A DNA stretch of 64,000 bases from positions 281,001 to 345,000 of the forward strand of contig NZ_CP116413.1 of assembly GCF_030064675.1 (NCBI RefSeq), given 5' to 3'. The notes beneath the pieces are model-generated. The model had not been told where the DNA came from and did not search any database. It was given only the letters and a program-made list of their open reading frames with translations. A program made the position numbers and the translations under genes. Positions 1 to 8,843 of this stretch are shown here, in pieces (position 1 is the stretch's first letter; each line of letters begins with the position of its first letter). The stretch is from Crossiella sp. CA-258035 (GTDB taxonomy: Bacteria; Actinomycetota; Actinomycetes; Mycobacteriales; Pseudonocardiaceae).

Positions 1-1
1 G

Positions 2-784
2 GGCTCGGCCGTGCTGGGCACCGTGGACGAGGTGATGCCGCAGGCGGGCAAGGACCTCTCCGGCGAGCTGCGGCGGCTGCTCAACGTCTCCGGCTTCCCG
101 ACCATGCTCGACCCGTTCAGCACCACCCCGCGCACCGACGTCGGCCCCGCGGACGCCGCGCTGGGCAACAGCCCGGTGGCCAAGCAGGTCCAGGCCAGCG
201 TGCTCAAGGTCAGGGCGCAGGCCTCTTCGTGTTCCAGGGCGCTGGAGGGCACCGGTTTCGTGGTCGCCCGCGGCCGGGTGATGACCAACGCGCACGTGGT
301 CGCGGGCGCAGACACGGTGGCCGTGGAGGTCGGGCGCGGACAGTTCGACGCCACCGTGGTGCACTACGACCCGCAGACCGACCTGGCCGTGCTGGACGTG
401 CCCGACCTGACCGCCGCGGCGCTGCCCTTCGCCTCCGCCGACGCCAAGTCCGGCCAGGACGGCATCGTGCTGGGCTACCCGCTGGACGGCCCGTACACCG
501 CCACCGCGGCCCGCGTGCGGGACCGGATCCAGCTGCGCGGCCCGGACATCTACGAGTCCCGCACGGTGACCAGGGACGTCTACACCGTGCGCGGCACCGT
601 GCGCAGCGGCAACTCCGGCGGCCCGTTGGTCGACCCGCAGGGCCGGGTGCTCGGCGTGGTCTTCGGCGCGGCCGTGGACGACCAGGAGACCGGGTTCGTG
701 CTCACCGCGGACGAGGTCGCCGACGAGGTCAAGAACGCGCCGAGCATGACCCGGCGGGTCTCCACCGGGGCCTGCGCCCGCTGA
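2..784 (+). CDS. marP: MarP-type periplasmic serine protease, 5' end outside window
   Basis: Chymotrypsin-fold serine protease, the C-terminal domain of a MarP-type membrane protease. The reading frame is open to the window edge, so the N-terminal membrane part (colicin V production-like in this family) lies upstream. The triad is visible: His in TNAHVV, Asp in TDLAVLDV and Ser in RSGNSGGPLV. One Cys sits just before the protease core (SSCSRALEG) and one at the extreme C terminus (GACAR), matching the disulfide known to lock M. tuberculosis MarP. MarP is known to support acid and oxidative stress resistance by cleaving periplasmic targets. The gene converges on the next gene, with the two stop codons abutting. 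Family assignment is firm; the physiological role is inferred. Confidence 0.9.
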   Translation, partial: GSAVLGTVDEVMPQAGKDLSGELRRLLNVSGFPTMLDPFSTTPRTDVGPADAALGNSPVAKQVQASVLKVRAQASSCSRALEGTGFVVARGRVMTNAHVVAGADTVAVEVGRGQFDATVVHYDPQTDLAVLDVPDLTAAALPFASADAKSGQDGIVLGYPLDGPYTATAARVRDRIQLRGPDIYESRTVTRDVYTVRGTVRSGNSGGPLVDPQGRVLGVVFGAAVDDQETGFVLTADEVADEVKNAPSMTRRVSTGACAR

Positions 785-1297
785 TCAGGCGGTCTGCTGC
801 TCTTCCCCGCCACCGCGGCGGGGGAGCAGCTGCGAGGTGTCCTTGAGCGTCTCGATGGTCCGCTCGGGGCCGCGGATGGTGCGCACCCTGCGGTAGCCGA
901 GGAAGCCGAACAGGCCCGCGGTGACCAGCATCAGCACGAACACGATGCCGAACCCGCCCCAGCGCGGCAGCCACACCGACAGCAGCTCGCCAAGGGTGAA
1001 GAACAGGAAGAACAGGCTGAAGGCGAGCACGGCCAGGGCGAGGATGAAGTACACGCTGCCCTTGACGCCCTTCTTCACCTCCGCGCCCAGCTCGGTCTTG
1101 GCGAGCTCCAGCTCGCTGCGGATCAGTGTCGACAGGTGTGTGGTCGCCTCGCGGACCAGGCCGCCGATCGACTGCTCACCTGGCGCGGCCTCGAAGTCCG
1201 ACAGCGGGATGGACGGGACGGGCGGCAGCCCGGCGCCGTCGGGGCTGCCGCTGGCGTTGTGCTGGGCGCGGGTCACGCCCGACATGTTGCCATGCAC
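785..1297 (-). CDS. Phage holin-X / DUF1469-like membrane protein
   Basis: Small membrane protein of 170 residues at most. About 50 polar residues are followed by an amphipathic helix (LIRSELELAKTELGAEVKKG) and two hydrophobic segments (roughly residues 80-105 and 110-135), then a short basic and acidic tail. This is the layout of the actinobacterial holin-X (PF07332-like) family found beside marP in mycobacteria. Nothing shows a lytic role; in chromosomal settings the function is unknown. A GTG start at 1297 sits 4 bases after the nhaA stop, and an ATG at 1285 is equally possible, since neither has a strong ribosome site. It is probably co-transcribed with nhaA. Confidence 0.75.
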   Translation of the reverse strand: MHGNMSGVTRAQHNASGSPDGAGLPPVPSIPLSDFEAAPGEQSIGGLVREATTHLSTLIRSELELAKTELGAEVKKGVKGSVYFILALAVLAFSLFFLFFTLGELLSVWLPRWGGFGIVFVLMLVTAGLFGFLGYRRVRTIRGPERTIETLKDTSQLLPRRGGGEEQQTA

Positions 1298-1301
1298 CCG
1301 C

Positions 1302-2510
1302 TCAGTCCACAGTTTCCGTGTCCCGGTGTGCCTTGCTCCGGCGCACCAGCATCAGCGCGGCCAGCAGCGCGGCCAGCGCGGAGGCCACCAGCACCGCGGC
1401 CTTGGCCACCTCGGCCTCGGCCGGTGGCAGCGCCAGCTCGGCGATGAGCAGGCTCACCGTGAACCCGACCCCGCCGAGCATGGCCACCGCGGCCATGTCC
1501 CGCCAGGTCAGCTCCTCCGGTTTGCTGGCCAGCTTCAGCTTCACCGCCACGTAGGAGAAGCCGAAGATGCCCAGCAGCTTGCCCGCCAGCAGCCCGGCGA
1601 TCACCGCCAGCGCGATCGGGTCCTCGGTGAGCATCCGCAGCGCGTCCGCGCCGATCGGCACCCCGGCGGCGAAGAGCGCGAACACCGGCACCGCCAGCCC
1701 GGCCGAGTAGGGCTGCAACCGGTGCTCCAGCCGCAGCGCGGGGGCCTCGTCCTCCTCCGGGTCCGGCCGGACCCTGGTCAGCAGGCCCAGCGCCACCCCG
1801 GCGATGGTGGCGTGGATGCCGGAGGCGTGCACCGCGTACCAGGTGAGCAGGCCGATCGGCACGTACAGCCAGGAGCTGCGGATCCGCTTGTGCTGCAAGA
1901 ACGCGTACAGCGCGCAGAGCAGCAGGGCCGCGCCGAAGGCGAGCAGGTCGAACTTGGCGGTGAACCCGATCGCGATCACCGCGATGGCGCCCAGGTCGTC
2001 CACCACGGCCAGGCTGAGCAGGAAGATCCGCGCGCTGCTGGGCATGCCGGAGCCGGTCAGCGCGAGCACGCCGAGGGCGAAGGCGATGTCGGTGGCCACC
2101 GGGATCGCCCAGGCCGAGTCCGCGCCGGGCGAACCGGCCGAGACCGCCAGCGCGATCATGGCGGGCACCAGCATGCCGCCTGCCGCGGCGATCACCGGCA
2201 GCAGTGCCGAGCGCACGTCGGCCAGCTCGCCCACCACCAGTTCGCGCTTGAGCTCCAGGCCGACCACGAAGAAGAACAGCGCGAGCAGCCCGTCCTTGGC
2301 CCACTCACCCACGGTCAGGTTGAGGTGCAGGGCCTCCAGACCGATCTCGAGGTCGCGCAGCGCCCGGAAGGACTCGCCCCACGGCGAGTTGGCCCACAGC
2401 AGGGCGATCGCGGTGGCGGCCAGCAGCACAAAACCACCGACGGTCTCGGTGCGCAGGTAGCGGGCGAACTCGGCGGCGGCGGCCTTGGAACGGGGCAGGC
2501 GAGCAAGCAC
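1302..2510 (-). CDS. nhaA: Na+/H+ antiporter NhaA
   Basis: Twelve-helix sodium/proton antiporter of the inner membrane, 402 residues, about the usual NhaA length. Family hallmarks are LLWANSPWGESFRAL near the N terminus, FFFVVGLELKRELVVGEL, the paired-Asp core in AWAIPVATDIAFALGVLAL and LSLAVVDDLGAIAVIAIGF, and GVGFTVSLLIAELA near the end. It would exchange cytoplasmic Na+ for protons in pH and salt homeostasis. The frame is open far upstream, but GTG at 2510 is chosen because GGAG lies 6 bases before it and the conserved N terminus begins there. The holin-like gene follows immediately. Confidence 0.93.
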   Translation of the reverse strand: MLARLPRSKAAAAEFARYLRTETVGGFVLLAATAIALLWANSPWGESFRALRDLEIGLEALHLNLTVGEWAKDGLLALFFFVVGLELKRELVVGELADVRSALLPVIAAAGGMLVPAMIALAVSAGSPGADSAWAIPVATDIAFALGVLALTGSGMPSSARIFLLSLAVVDDLGAIAVIAIGFTAKFDLLAFGAALLLCALYAFLQHKRIRSSWLYVPIGLLTWYAVHASGIHATIAGVALGLLTRVRPDPEEDEAPALRLEHRLQPYSAGLAVPVFALFAAGVPIGADALRMLTEDPIALAVIAGLLAGKLLGIFGFSYVAVKLKLASKPEELTWRDMAAVAMLGGVGFTVSLLIAELALPPAEAEVAKAAVLVASALAALLAALMLVRRSKAHRDTETVD

Positions 2511-2672
2511 GGGCGGCTCCAGAGGGGTCGACGAATACTGTCGCCGACCAGACTTCCCGGCACACCCTGATGGAATCTTAACGCCCCGACCGGGCGAAAT
2601 ATAGGTGCTTAGCACAACGAAGTGACCCAAAGCACCAGGACAGGGCCGGTGCGGCCTGCCTAGGGTCGGGAG

Positions 2673-3467
2673 GTGCCGCCGAAGCAGTCCGAGCGCCCGC
2701 AAGCCCTGCGGCTGATCCTCATCGGCCTGGCCGCCGGGGTGCTCGCCGGGCTGTTCGGGGTGGGCGGCGGCATGGTGATCGTGCCCGCGCTGACCGCGCT
2801 GTGCGGCCGGGACCAGCGGCAGGCGGTGGGCACCTCGGTGATGGCCATCGGCCCGCTGGCCATCTCCGGCACGGCCGGCTACCTGGCCGCGGGCGAGGTG
2901 GACCTCTTCGTCGCGGTGCCGCTGGCGCTGGGCACCATGATCGGCGCCTGGCTGGGCGCGGCGCTGCTGGACCGCTTCCCCCTGGCCCTGCTGCGCTGGC
3001 TGTACGCGGTGCTCGCGCTGGCCACCGCGATCCGCTTCCTCACCGGCCCCGGCATCGCCGCCGGCCAGGTCGAGCACGGCCTGCTCGCGCTGTCCCTGCT
3101 CATCCCGATCGGCGTGCCCATCGGCGTGCTGGCCGGGCTGACCGGCATCGGCGGCAGCACCGCGATGGTGCCGGTGATGCAGCTGGGCTACGGCCTCGGC
3201 TCGGCCATGGCCAAGGGAACCTCGCTGCTGGTGGTGCTGCCCTCCTCGGTGCTGGGCGCCTGGCGCAACGTGCGCAACGGCAACGGCTCACTGCGCGACG
3301 CGGGCTGGATCGGCGGCGCGGGCGTGACCACCGCGGTCGCCACCAGCTTCGTCTCGGTGGCACTTGATCCCAGATTGTCCGATTTGCTCTTCGGTGGGCT
3401 GCTGGTGCTGGTTTCGATTCGGACAGTTTGGCCGGATATCCGGCGGATGTGCACTCGTTCGGGCTAG
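2673..3467 (+). CDS. TauE/SafE family sulfite exporter-like permease
   Basis: Polytopic membrane protein of 264 residues with about eight hydrophobic segments. The two glycine-rich repeats typical of TauE/SafE (PF01925) are present: [19 protein letters not shown] near residue 20 and [19 protein letters not shown] near residue 150. Family members move sulfite, sulfoacetate or other small organosulfur anions; the substrate here cannot be read from sequence. The GTG start lies 6 bases after a TAGGGT -10-like hexamer (2661-2666), suggesting a leaderless transcript. It is divergent from nhaA. Confidence 0.85.
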   Translation: MPPKQSERPQALRLILIGLAAGVLAGLFGVGGGMVIVPALTALCGRDQRQAVGTSVMAIGPLAISGTAGYLAAGEVDLFVAVPLALGTMIGAWLGAALLDRFPLALLRWLYAVLALATAIRFLTGPGIAAGQVEHGLLALSLLIPIGVPIGVLAGLTGIGGSTAMVPVMQLGYGLGSAMAKGTSLLVVLPSSVLGAWRNVRNGNGSLRDAGWIGGAGVTTAVATSFVSVALDPRLSDLLFGGLLVLVSIRTVWPDIRRMCTRSG

Positions 3468-3558
3468 CCTGCGCGGCTGATGGGTTCGGTGGAACGGATG
3501 GGCGGTCCGCTGCGTCGACTCCTTCGACCGGGCCAGCGAGTGACTGGGGAAGACCAAG

Positions 3559-4245
3559 ATGAAGAGCATTGTCCGCTGGGTCGTGGTGGCGGGAATCGGG
3601 ATCGTGATGCTGATCGTGGGGATCAGCGAGATGAACGCGACCGAGGTCACCTGCGGCAGCAAGGTGATGAAGCCGGGTGACACCTGCACCACCACCGCAC
3701 GCCGCAGCCGGACCACGACCACCAGGACCTACGCCGAGCAGAAGGAGTCCGACCAGACCTTCGGCCTGGTGATGACCATCATCGGCCCGATCCTGATCCT
3801 CGGCGGTGGCCTGATGACGCTGCTCGTGGTCAACAAGAACAACCGGCTCAAGGCCGAAGCGGCCGCCGGTGGCGCCTACCCGCAGCCCGGTCAGGGTGGG
3901 TTCCCGCCGCCGGAGCAGCAGGGCTACCCGCAGCCCGGCCAGCAGCCCGGCTACCCGCCGCAGGGCTACCCGCAGACCGGGCCCCAGCCGCAGCAGGGTT
4001 ACCCGCAGACCGGTTCGCAGCCGCAGCAGGGTTATCCGCAGACCGGCCCGCAGCCGCAGCCCGGGTTCCAGCAGCCCGGCTACCCGCCGCAGCAGCCGCA
4101 GTGGGGCCAGCCGCAGCCCGGCTACCAGCCCCAGCCCGGCGGCTACCCGCCGCCCGGCCCGCAGGCGCCGCCGGCCTACCAGCAGCCGCAGCCCGGCCAG
4201 TACCCGCCCGGCTACCAGCCGCCCGCGCCGTACCAGTCCTCCTGA
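3559..4245 (+). CDS. Membrane protein with Pro/Gln/Tyr-rich repeat tail
   Basis: Not a recognised family. The 228-residue protein has a transmembrane helix at about residues 5-23, a short polar loop with two cysteines ([13 protein letters not shown]), a Thr/Arg-rich stretch, a second helix at about 72-94, and then about 120 residues of low-complexity repeats built on YPQPGQQPG and [11 protein letters not shown]. The topology suggests a two-helix anchor with a loop that may carry a disulfide and a disordered tail. Such P/Q/G/Y tails occur in actinobacterial envelope and cell-division proteins, but no role can be assigned. GAAGA precedes the ATG. A strong hairpin follows the stop. Confidence 0.7.
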   Translation: MKSIVRWVVVAGIGIVMLIVGISEMNATEVTCGSKVMKPGDTCTTTARRSRTTTTRTYAEQKESDQTFGLVMTIIGPILILGGGLMTLLVVNKNNRLKAEAAAGGAYPQPGQGGFPPPEQQGYPQPGQQPGYPPQGYPQTGPQPQQGYPQTGSQPQQGYPQTGPQPQPGFQQPGYPPQQPQWGQPQPGYQPQPGGYPPPGPQAPPAYQQPQPGQYPPGYQPPAPYQSS

Positions 4246-4251
4246 ACAGCG

Positions 4252-4290
4252 CGAAGGCGCCGTTCCCCAGCCCGGGGAACGGCGCCTTCG
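4252..4290. terminator. Bidirectional terminator hairpin
   Basis: Perfect 17-bp inverted repeat (4252-4268 and 4274-4290) with a 5-base loop, lying between two convergent genes. It has no long T tract, as is usual in this group. It probably serves both the repeat-tail membrane protein and acs. Confidence 0.85.
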
Positions 4291-4297
4291 GCGTTTG

Positions 4298-6289
4298 TCA
4301 GTCCTCGCTGGCCGAGCCCTTCTGCAGGCCCGCGCTGATCAGGTTCATCACCGTGGAGTCCGCCAGCGTGGTGACGTCGCCGACCTGCCGGTTCTCCGCG
4401 ACGTCGCGCAGCAGGCGGCGCATGATCTTGCCGGAGCGGGTCTTGGGCAGCTCCGGCACGACCATGATCTGCCGCGGCTTGGCGATCGGGCCGATCTCCT
4501 TGGCCACGTGGTTGCGCAGCGCCTGCACGGCCTCGTCGCCACCGTCCACGGCGTTCCCGCGCAGGATCACGAAGGCCACGATGCCCTGGCCGGTGGTCGG
4601 GTCGGTCGCGCCGACCACCGCGGCCTCGGCCACGGTCGGGTGCGAGACCAGCGCCGACTCCACCTCGGTGGTGGAGATGCGGTGGCCGGAGACGTTCATG
4701 ACGTCGTCCACCCGGCCCAGCAGCCAGATCGCGCCGTCGGCGTCGTACTTGGCGCCGTCACCGGCGAAGTAGAAGCCCTGGGACTCAAAACGCGACCAGT
4801 AGGTCTCCCGGAAGCGCTGCTCGTCGCCCCAGATCCCGCGCAGCATGGACGGCCACGGCTGGTCCAGCACCAGGTAGCCGCCGCCATCCTTGCCGACCTC
4901 CTCGCCCTGGTCGTCGACCACCTTCGCGCCGATGCCGGGCAGCGGGCCCATCGCCGAACCGGGCTTGGTGCTGGTCACCCCGGGCAGCGGGGAGATCATG
5001 ATCGCGCCGGTCTCGGTCTGCCACCAGGTGTCCACGATCGGCGCCTTGTTGCCGCCCACGTGCTCCCGGTACCACATCCAGGCCTCGGGGTTGATCGGCT
5101 CGCCGACGCTGCCCAGCACGCGCAGCGAGGACAGGTCGTACTTGGCCGGGATGTCCGCGCCCCACTTCATGAAGGTGCGGATCAGCGTGGGCGCGGTGTA
5201 GTAGATGGAGACCTTGTACTTCTGCACGATCTCCCAGTGCCGGCCCTCGTGCGGGGTGTTCGGCGTGCCCTCGTAGACCACCTGGGTCGCGCGGTTGGCC
5301 AGCGGCCCGTAGACGATGTAGGAGTGCCCGGTCACCCAGCCGATGTCCGCGGTGCACCAGTAGACGTCGGTGTCCGGCTTGAGGTCGAAGACGTTGCGGT
5401 GGGTGTAGGCGGCCTGGGTCAGGTAGCCGCCGGAGGTGTGCAGGATGCCCTTGGGCTTACCGGTGGTGCCCGAGGTGTAGAGGATGTAGAGCGGGTGCTC
5501 GGCGTCGAAGGCCTCGGCGGTGTGCTCGGTGGACTGGCCGTCCACCAGCTCGTGCCACCACAGGTCGCGGTCCTGCGTCCAGTCGATCTCCGAACCGGTG
5601 CGGCGCACCACCAGCACGTGCTCCACGCTGGGGTTGCTGGCCACCGCCTCGTCCACGGCCGGCTTGAGCGCGGCCGGGTTGCCCCGCCGGTACTGGCCGT
5701 CGGTGGTGATCACCAGGCGGGCCGAGGCGTCCTCGATCCGGGAGCGCAGCGCCTCGGCGGAGAAGCCGCCGAAGACCACGCTGTGGGTCAGGCCGAGGCG
5801 GGCGCAGGCGAGCATGGCGAAGATCGCCTCGGGCACCATCGGCATGTAGATGGCCACCCGGTCGCCCGCCACCAGGCCGAGCGAGGCCAGCGCGTTGGCC
5901 GCCTTGCTGACCTCGTCCTTGAGGTTGGTGTAGGTGATGGTGCGGGTGTCGCCGGGCTCGCCCTCCCAGTGGATGGCGACCTGCTCGCCGTGCCCGGAGT
6001 CCACGTGCCGGTCCACGCAGTTGTAGGCGACGTTGAGCTTGCCGCCGGTGAACCACTGCGCGAACGGCGCGTTCGACCAGTCGAGGACCTCGGTGAACGG
6101 CGTGTGCCAGTGCAGCTGCCGGGCCTGCTCGGCCCAGAACGCCTCCCGGTCCGCCGCCGCCTGCTCGTACAGGGCGGGCTTGGCGTTGGCCTGGGCGGCG
6201 AACTCGTCGCTTGGCGGGAACGTCCTGCTCTCGGTGAGCAGGTTGTCCAAGGTGTTGCTCGATCCTGCGTCGCCGCTAGGCGGGGTCAT
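4298..6289 (-). CDS. acs: Acetyl-CoA synthetase
   Basis: AMP-forming acetate:CoA ligase, 663 residues, which activates acetate to acetyl-AMP and then acetyl-CoA in the cytoplasm. It shows the adenylate-forming core YTSGTTGKPKG, DTWWQTETG, GRVDDVMNVSGHRIST and the C-terminal PKTRSGKIMRRLLR, whose lysine is the conserved acetylation-regulated residue. The open frame extends to 6352, but ATG at 6289 has AGGGAGGG about 9 bases upstream and gives the usual Acs length. No cognate acetyltransferase fusion is seen; the GNAT gene next door is of the RimJ/RimL type and is probably unrelated to Acs regulation. Confidence 0.95.
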   Translation of the reverse strand: MTPPSGDAGSSNTLDNLLTESRTFPPSDEFAAQANAKPALYEQAAADREAFWAEQARQLHWHTPFTEVLDWSNAPFAQWFTGGKLNVAYNCVDRHVDSGHGEQVAIHWEGEPGDTRTITYTNLKDEVSKAANALASLGLVAGDRVAIYMPMVPEAIFAMLACARLGLTHSVVFGGFSAEALRSRIEDASARLVITTDGQYRRGNPAALKPAVDEAVASNPSVEHVLVVRRTGSEIDWTQDRDLWWHELVDGQSTEHTAEAFDAEHPLYILYTSGTTGKPKGILHTSGGYLTQAAYTHRNVFDLKPDTDVYWCTADIGWVTGHSYIVYGPLANRATQVVYEGTPNTPHEGRHWEIVQKYKVSIYYTAPTLIRTFMKWGADIPAKYDLSSLRVLGSVGEPINPEAWMWYREHVGGNKAPIVDTWWQTETGAIMISPLPGVTSTKPGSAMGPLPGIGAKVVDDQGEEVGKDGGGYLVLDQPWPSMLRGIWGDEQRFRETYWSRFESQGFYFAGDGAKYDADGAIWLLGRVDDVMNVSGHRISTTEVESALVSHPTVAEAAVVGATDPTTGQGIVAFVILRGNAVDGGDEAVQALRNHVAKEIGPIAKPRQIMVVPELPKTRSGKIMRRLLRDVAENRQVGDVTTLADSTVMNLISAGLQKGSASED

Positions 6290-6420
6290 CGCGTGCGCCC
6301 TCCCTGCATCGTCGGTGCTGGCTGCGGGGCAAACGGTAGTGTCCGCCGTCACCCGCGAGTAGCCCTCCCCCTACAAAGGTATAGACCACTCCAGCCATGC
6401 TCACTCCAAAGAGTGGCTAG

Positions 6421-7035
6421 TCAGACGGGTGCGGGGGCGTCGGCGAGCCGCTTGCGCAACGCCGCGCGCGCGTCCGGCCACTCACCGGCGAGCATCGAGT
6501 ACTGCACGGTGTCGCGCAAGGTCCCGTCCGGCCGGATCCGGTGCTGCCGGAGCAGGCCCTCCCGTTGCGCGCCAAGGCGTTCGATCGCCCGCTGGGAGCG
6601 CTCGTTGCGCACGTCGGTGTGCCAGACCACCCGCAGCGCGGCCAGCTGCTCGAAGGCCCGGCCCAGCAGCAGCAGCTTGGCCTCGGTGTTCAGCGCGGTG
6701 CGCTGGAACTCCGTGCCGATCCAGGTGTGCCCGATGGCCAGCGCCCGGTGCGCGGGCACGATCTCGTAGTAGGAGGTGACCCCGGCGACCCGGCCGGTGG
6801 CCAGGTCGATCTGCGCGTAGACCAGCCGGTCGCCGTCGGCCTGGGCGGCCAGGTGCGACTGCACGAAGGCGGTGGTGGCGACCAGGTCGCTGGGCCAGCG
6901 GTGGGACAGGTGCGTCCACACCGAGGGGTCGCGGCCCGCGGCGTGCAGGCCGGGCGCGTGCTCCAGGGTCAGCGGTTCCAGGCGCACGTGGTTGCCGGTC
7001 AGGGTCGGTTGGCGCCACCAGTCGATGTTGTCCAC
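6421..7035 (-). CDS. GNAT N-acetyltransferase, RimJ/RimL type
   Basis: Acetyl-CoA-dependent N-acetyltransferase of 204 residues. It begins with the family-typical WWRQPTLTGNHVRLEPLTLEH and continues through IDLATGRVAGVTSYYEI and IGHTWIGTEFQRTALNTEAK, the acetyl-CoA binding strand and loop, to WHTDVRNERSQRAIERLGAQ. The substrate is unknown; relatives acetylate protein N termini or small amines. The GTG start at 7035 is chosen because an ORF-wide extension upstream is not GNAT-like and a TACCGT -10-like box (7043-7048, minus strand) lies 7 bases away, implying a leaderless message. It is divergent from the Fic-like gene. Confidence 0.85.
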   Translation of the reverse strand: MDNIDWWRQPTLTGNHVRLEPLTLEHAPGLHAAGRDPSVWTHLSHRWPSDLVATTAFVQSHLAAQADGDRLVYAQIDLATGRVAGVTSYYEIVPAHRALAIGHTWIGTEFQRTALNTEAKLLLLGRAFEQLAALRVVWHTDVRNERSQRAIERLGAQREGLLRQHRIRPDGTLRDTVQYSMLAGEWPDARAALRKRLADAPAPV

Positions 7036-7139
7036 GCGGTTGACGGTAGGAGCCCGCAGTGGCCTGCCAAACGGCCACCAGGAAGCGATTCCGGCAGGCC
7101 AATTCGAGTTGTCGGCTCCGGCGGGTACGCTCCGCCGTC

Positions 7140-7895
7140 GTGAGTCCGCTCGCCACCGATCCGTTGCGTCCACTGCTCGAGCTGCCCGGCGTGGCCGAGG
7201 CGGTGGAGTCCTCGCGGTTCGCCATCGCCGAGGTGCACCGGCACCCGACCAACCGGCGCGGCTGGCCCACCACGGCCGCCGAGGCATCCGTGCGCGCGGC
7301 CAGGGCCTCGGCCGTGCTGGACGGCGGCAGCGCGGAGATCCCGGCCGCGGGCGAGGTGAGCGACCCGGTGCTGGCCGGTTCGCTGCGGGTGGCCGAGTCC
7401 GTCGGCCTGCTGCTGACCACCTGGCAGCGCGCCCCGTTGCAGGCGCTGGCCCGGATGCACGTGCTGGCCGCCACCGACCTGGTGCCGGGCGGAGATCCCG
7501 AGCTGCTGGGCCGCCCCACCGCCGACCCCGCGGTCACCGCCCGGCTGGACCTGCTGGCCCAGCTGGTGGCGGGCGGCAGCAAGGTGCCCGGCCCGGTGGT
7601 CGCCGCGGTGGTGCACGGCGAGCTGCTCACCCTGGTGCCCTTCGCCGAGGCCAACGGCGTGATCGCGCGCGCGGCCGCCCGGCTCACCTGCATCGCCACC
7701 GGCCTGGACATGAAGGGCCTCGGCGTGCCCGAGGTGTCCTGGATGCGGCGCCAGGAGGCCTACCTGGCCGCCGCCCGCGGCTTCGCCTCCGGCGAGCCGG
7801 ACGGGGTCGCGGCCTGGATCGTGCACTGCTGCCAGGCCCTGGAAGCCGGCGCCAAGGAAGCCACCTCGATCGCCGAGGCGGCCGCGGCCGGCTGA
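7140..7895 (+). CDS. Fic-like protein with degenerate active-site motif
   Basis: Helical 251-residue protein whose C-terminal half aligns by eye with the Fic fold. Where an active Fic enzyme has HPFxxGNGRxxR, this protein reads LVPFAEANGVIARAAARL: the catalytic His is Val and the GNGR loop is ANGV. The following helix (LGVPEVSWMRRQEAYLAAA) and a long N-terminal helical part resemble Fic proteins. AMP transfer is therefore unlikely; a structural, regulatory or altered-substrate role is possible. The GTG start lies 8 bases after TACGCT (7126-7131), suggesting leaderless expression. I recall a similar-size gene at this syntenic position in mycobacteria but cannot verify the family. Confidence 0.65.
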   Translation: MSPLATDPLRPLLELPGVAEAVESSRFAIAEVHRHPTNRRGWPTTAAEASVRAARASAVLDGGSAEIPAAGEVSDPVLAGSLRVAESVGLLLTTWQRAPLQALARMHVLAATDLVPGGDPELLGRPTADPAVTARLDLLAQLVAGGSKVPGPVVAAVVHGELLTLVPFAEANGVIARAAARLTCIATGLDMKGLGVPEVSWMRRQEAYLAAARGFASGEPDGVAAWIVHCCQALEAGAKEATSIAEAAAAG

Positions 7896-7910
7896 GCCGC
7901 GGCCCCGGCG

Positions 7911-8843
7911 TTACGCGGTGGCCGCCCGCAGGCTGTCCAGCGCGTGCCGGACGTGCCCGCTGCTGGCCCGCAGCGCCTGGTTGGCCGCCGCGGTGTCCAC
8001 CCCGGAGAGCAGGCACACCAGCGCGGTCTTGACCTCGCCGTCGGCGGCCAGCAGCGCCGCCGAACAGGTCTTCTCGTCCAGCCCGGTCGCCTCGCCGAGG
8101 ATGACCAGCGAACGGCCGCGCAGCTTGGCGTTGGTGGCCTTCATGCTGACCATCAGGTTCGAGTAGGTCCGGCCCAGCCGCACCATCACCGCGGTGGAGA
8201 AGGCGGTCAGCACCAGCTTCTGCGCGGTGCCCGCCTTCATCCTGGTGGAGCCCGCGATGGCCTCCGGGCCGGTGTCCACGGCCAGCCGCACGTCCACGTC
8301 CACCCCGGCGATCGCCGCCGGGTTGGCCGAGACCAGCCCGGTGCGCGCGCCCAGCCGCCGGGCCGCGGCCAGTGCGGAGAGCACGAACGGGGTGCGGCCG
8401 GAGGCGGCCAGGCCGAGCACGAAGTCCTTGGGGGAGGCGTGTTCCTCGATCACCGCGGCGCCGGCCGCCACGTTGTCCTCGGCGTCCTCCACCGCCTGCC
8501 GCAGCGCGGCCGCGCCACCGGCGTGGTGGGCCATGAACCAGTCCGGCGGGGTGCTGAAGGTGGGCACCAGCTCGGCCGCGTCCAGCGTGGCCAGCCGGCC
8601 CGAGGTGCCCGCGCCCACGTAGTGCACCCGGCCGCCCGAGCGCAGCGCCTCCACCGCGAAGTCCACCGCCCTGGCCAGCTCCGGCAGCACCTCCGCGACC
8701 GCGCCGGGCACCAGCTGGTCCTCGGCGTTGATCATGCGCAGCACGTCCACCGTGGGCAGCTGGTCGAGCTCGTGCGTGCGGGGGTTGCGGCGCTCCGTTG
8801 GCGAGTCCACCCGGACCGAGGGGCGCGGTGCGGGAAAGCTCAT
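7911..8843 (-). CDS. murQ: N-acetylmuramic acid 6-phosphate etherase
   Basis: Cytoplasmic SIS-domain lyase of 310 residues that splits the lactyl ether of MurNAc-6-phosphate to give GlcNAc-6-phosphate and D-lactate. Recognisable segments are TERRNPRTHELDQLPTVDVL, the SIS motif GAGTSGRLATLDAAEL and STRMKAGTAQKLVLTAFSTA. The final about 60 residues form the usual helical cap. The ATG overlaps the murR stop as ATGA, so translation is probably coupled. It is the end point of the salvage pathway encoded by the genes to the right. Confidence 0.95.
   Translation of the reverse strand: MSFPAPRPSVRVDSPTERRNPRTHELDQLPTVDVLRMINAEDQLVPGAVAEVLPELARAVDFAVEALRSGGRVHYVGAGTSGRLATLDAAELVPTFSTPPDWFMAHHAGGAAALRQAVEDAEDNVAAGAAVIEEHASPKDFVLGLAASGRTPFVLSALAAARRLGARTGLVSANPAAIAGVDVDVRLAVDTGPEAIAGSTRMKAGTAQKLVLTAFSTAVMVRLGRTYSNLMVSMKATNAKLRGRSLVILGEATGLDEKTCSAALLAADGEVKTALVCLLSGVDTAAANQALRASSGHVRHALDSLRAATA

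Noticed and set aside
3869-6769. A 966-residue reading frame on the plus strand
   Set aside because: It is antisense to acs and reads Arg/Val/Gly-rich shadow sequence.
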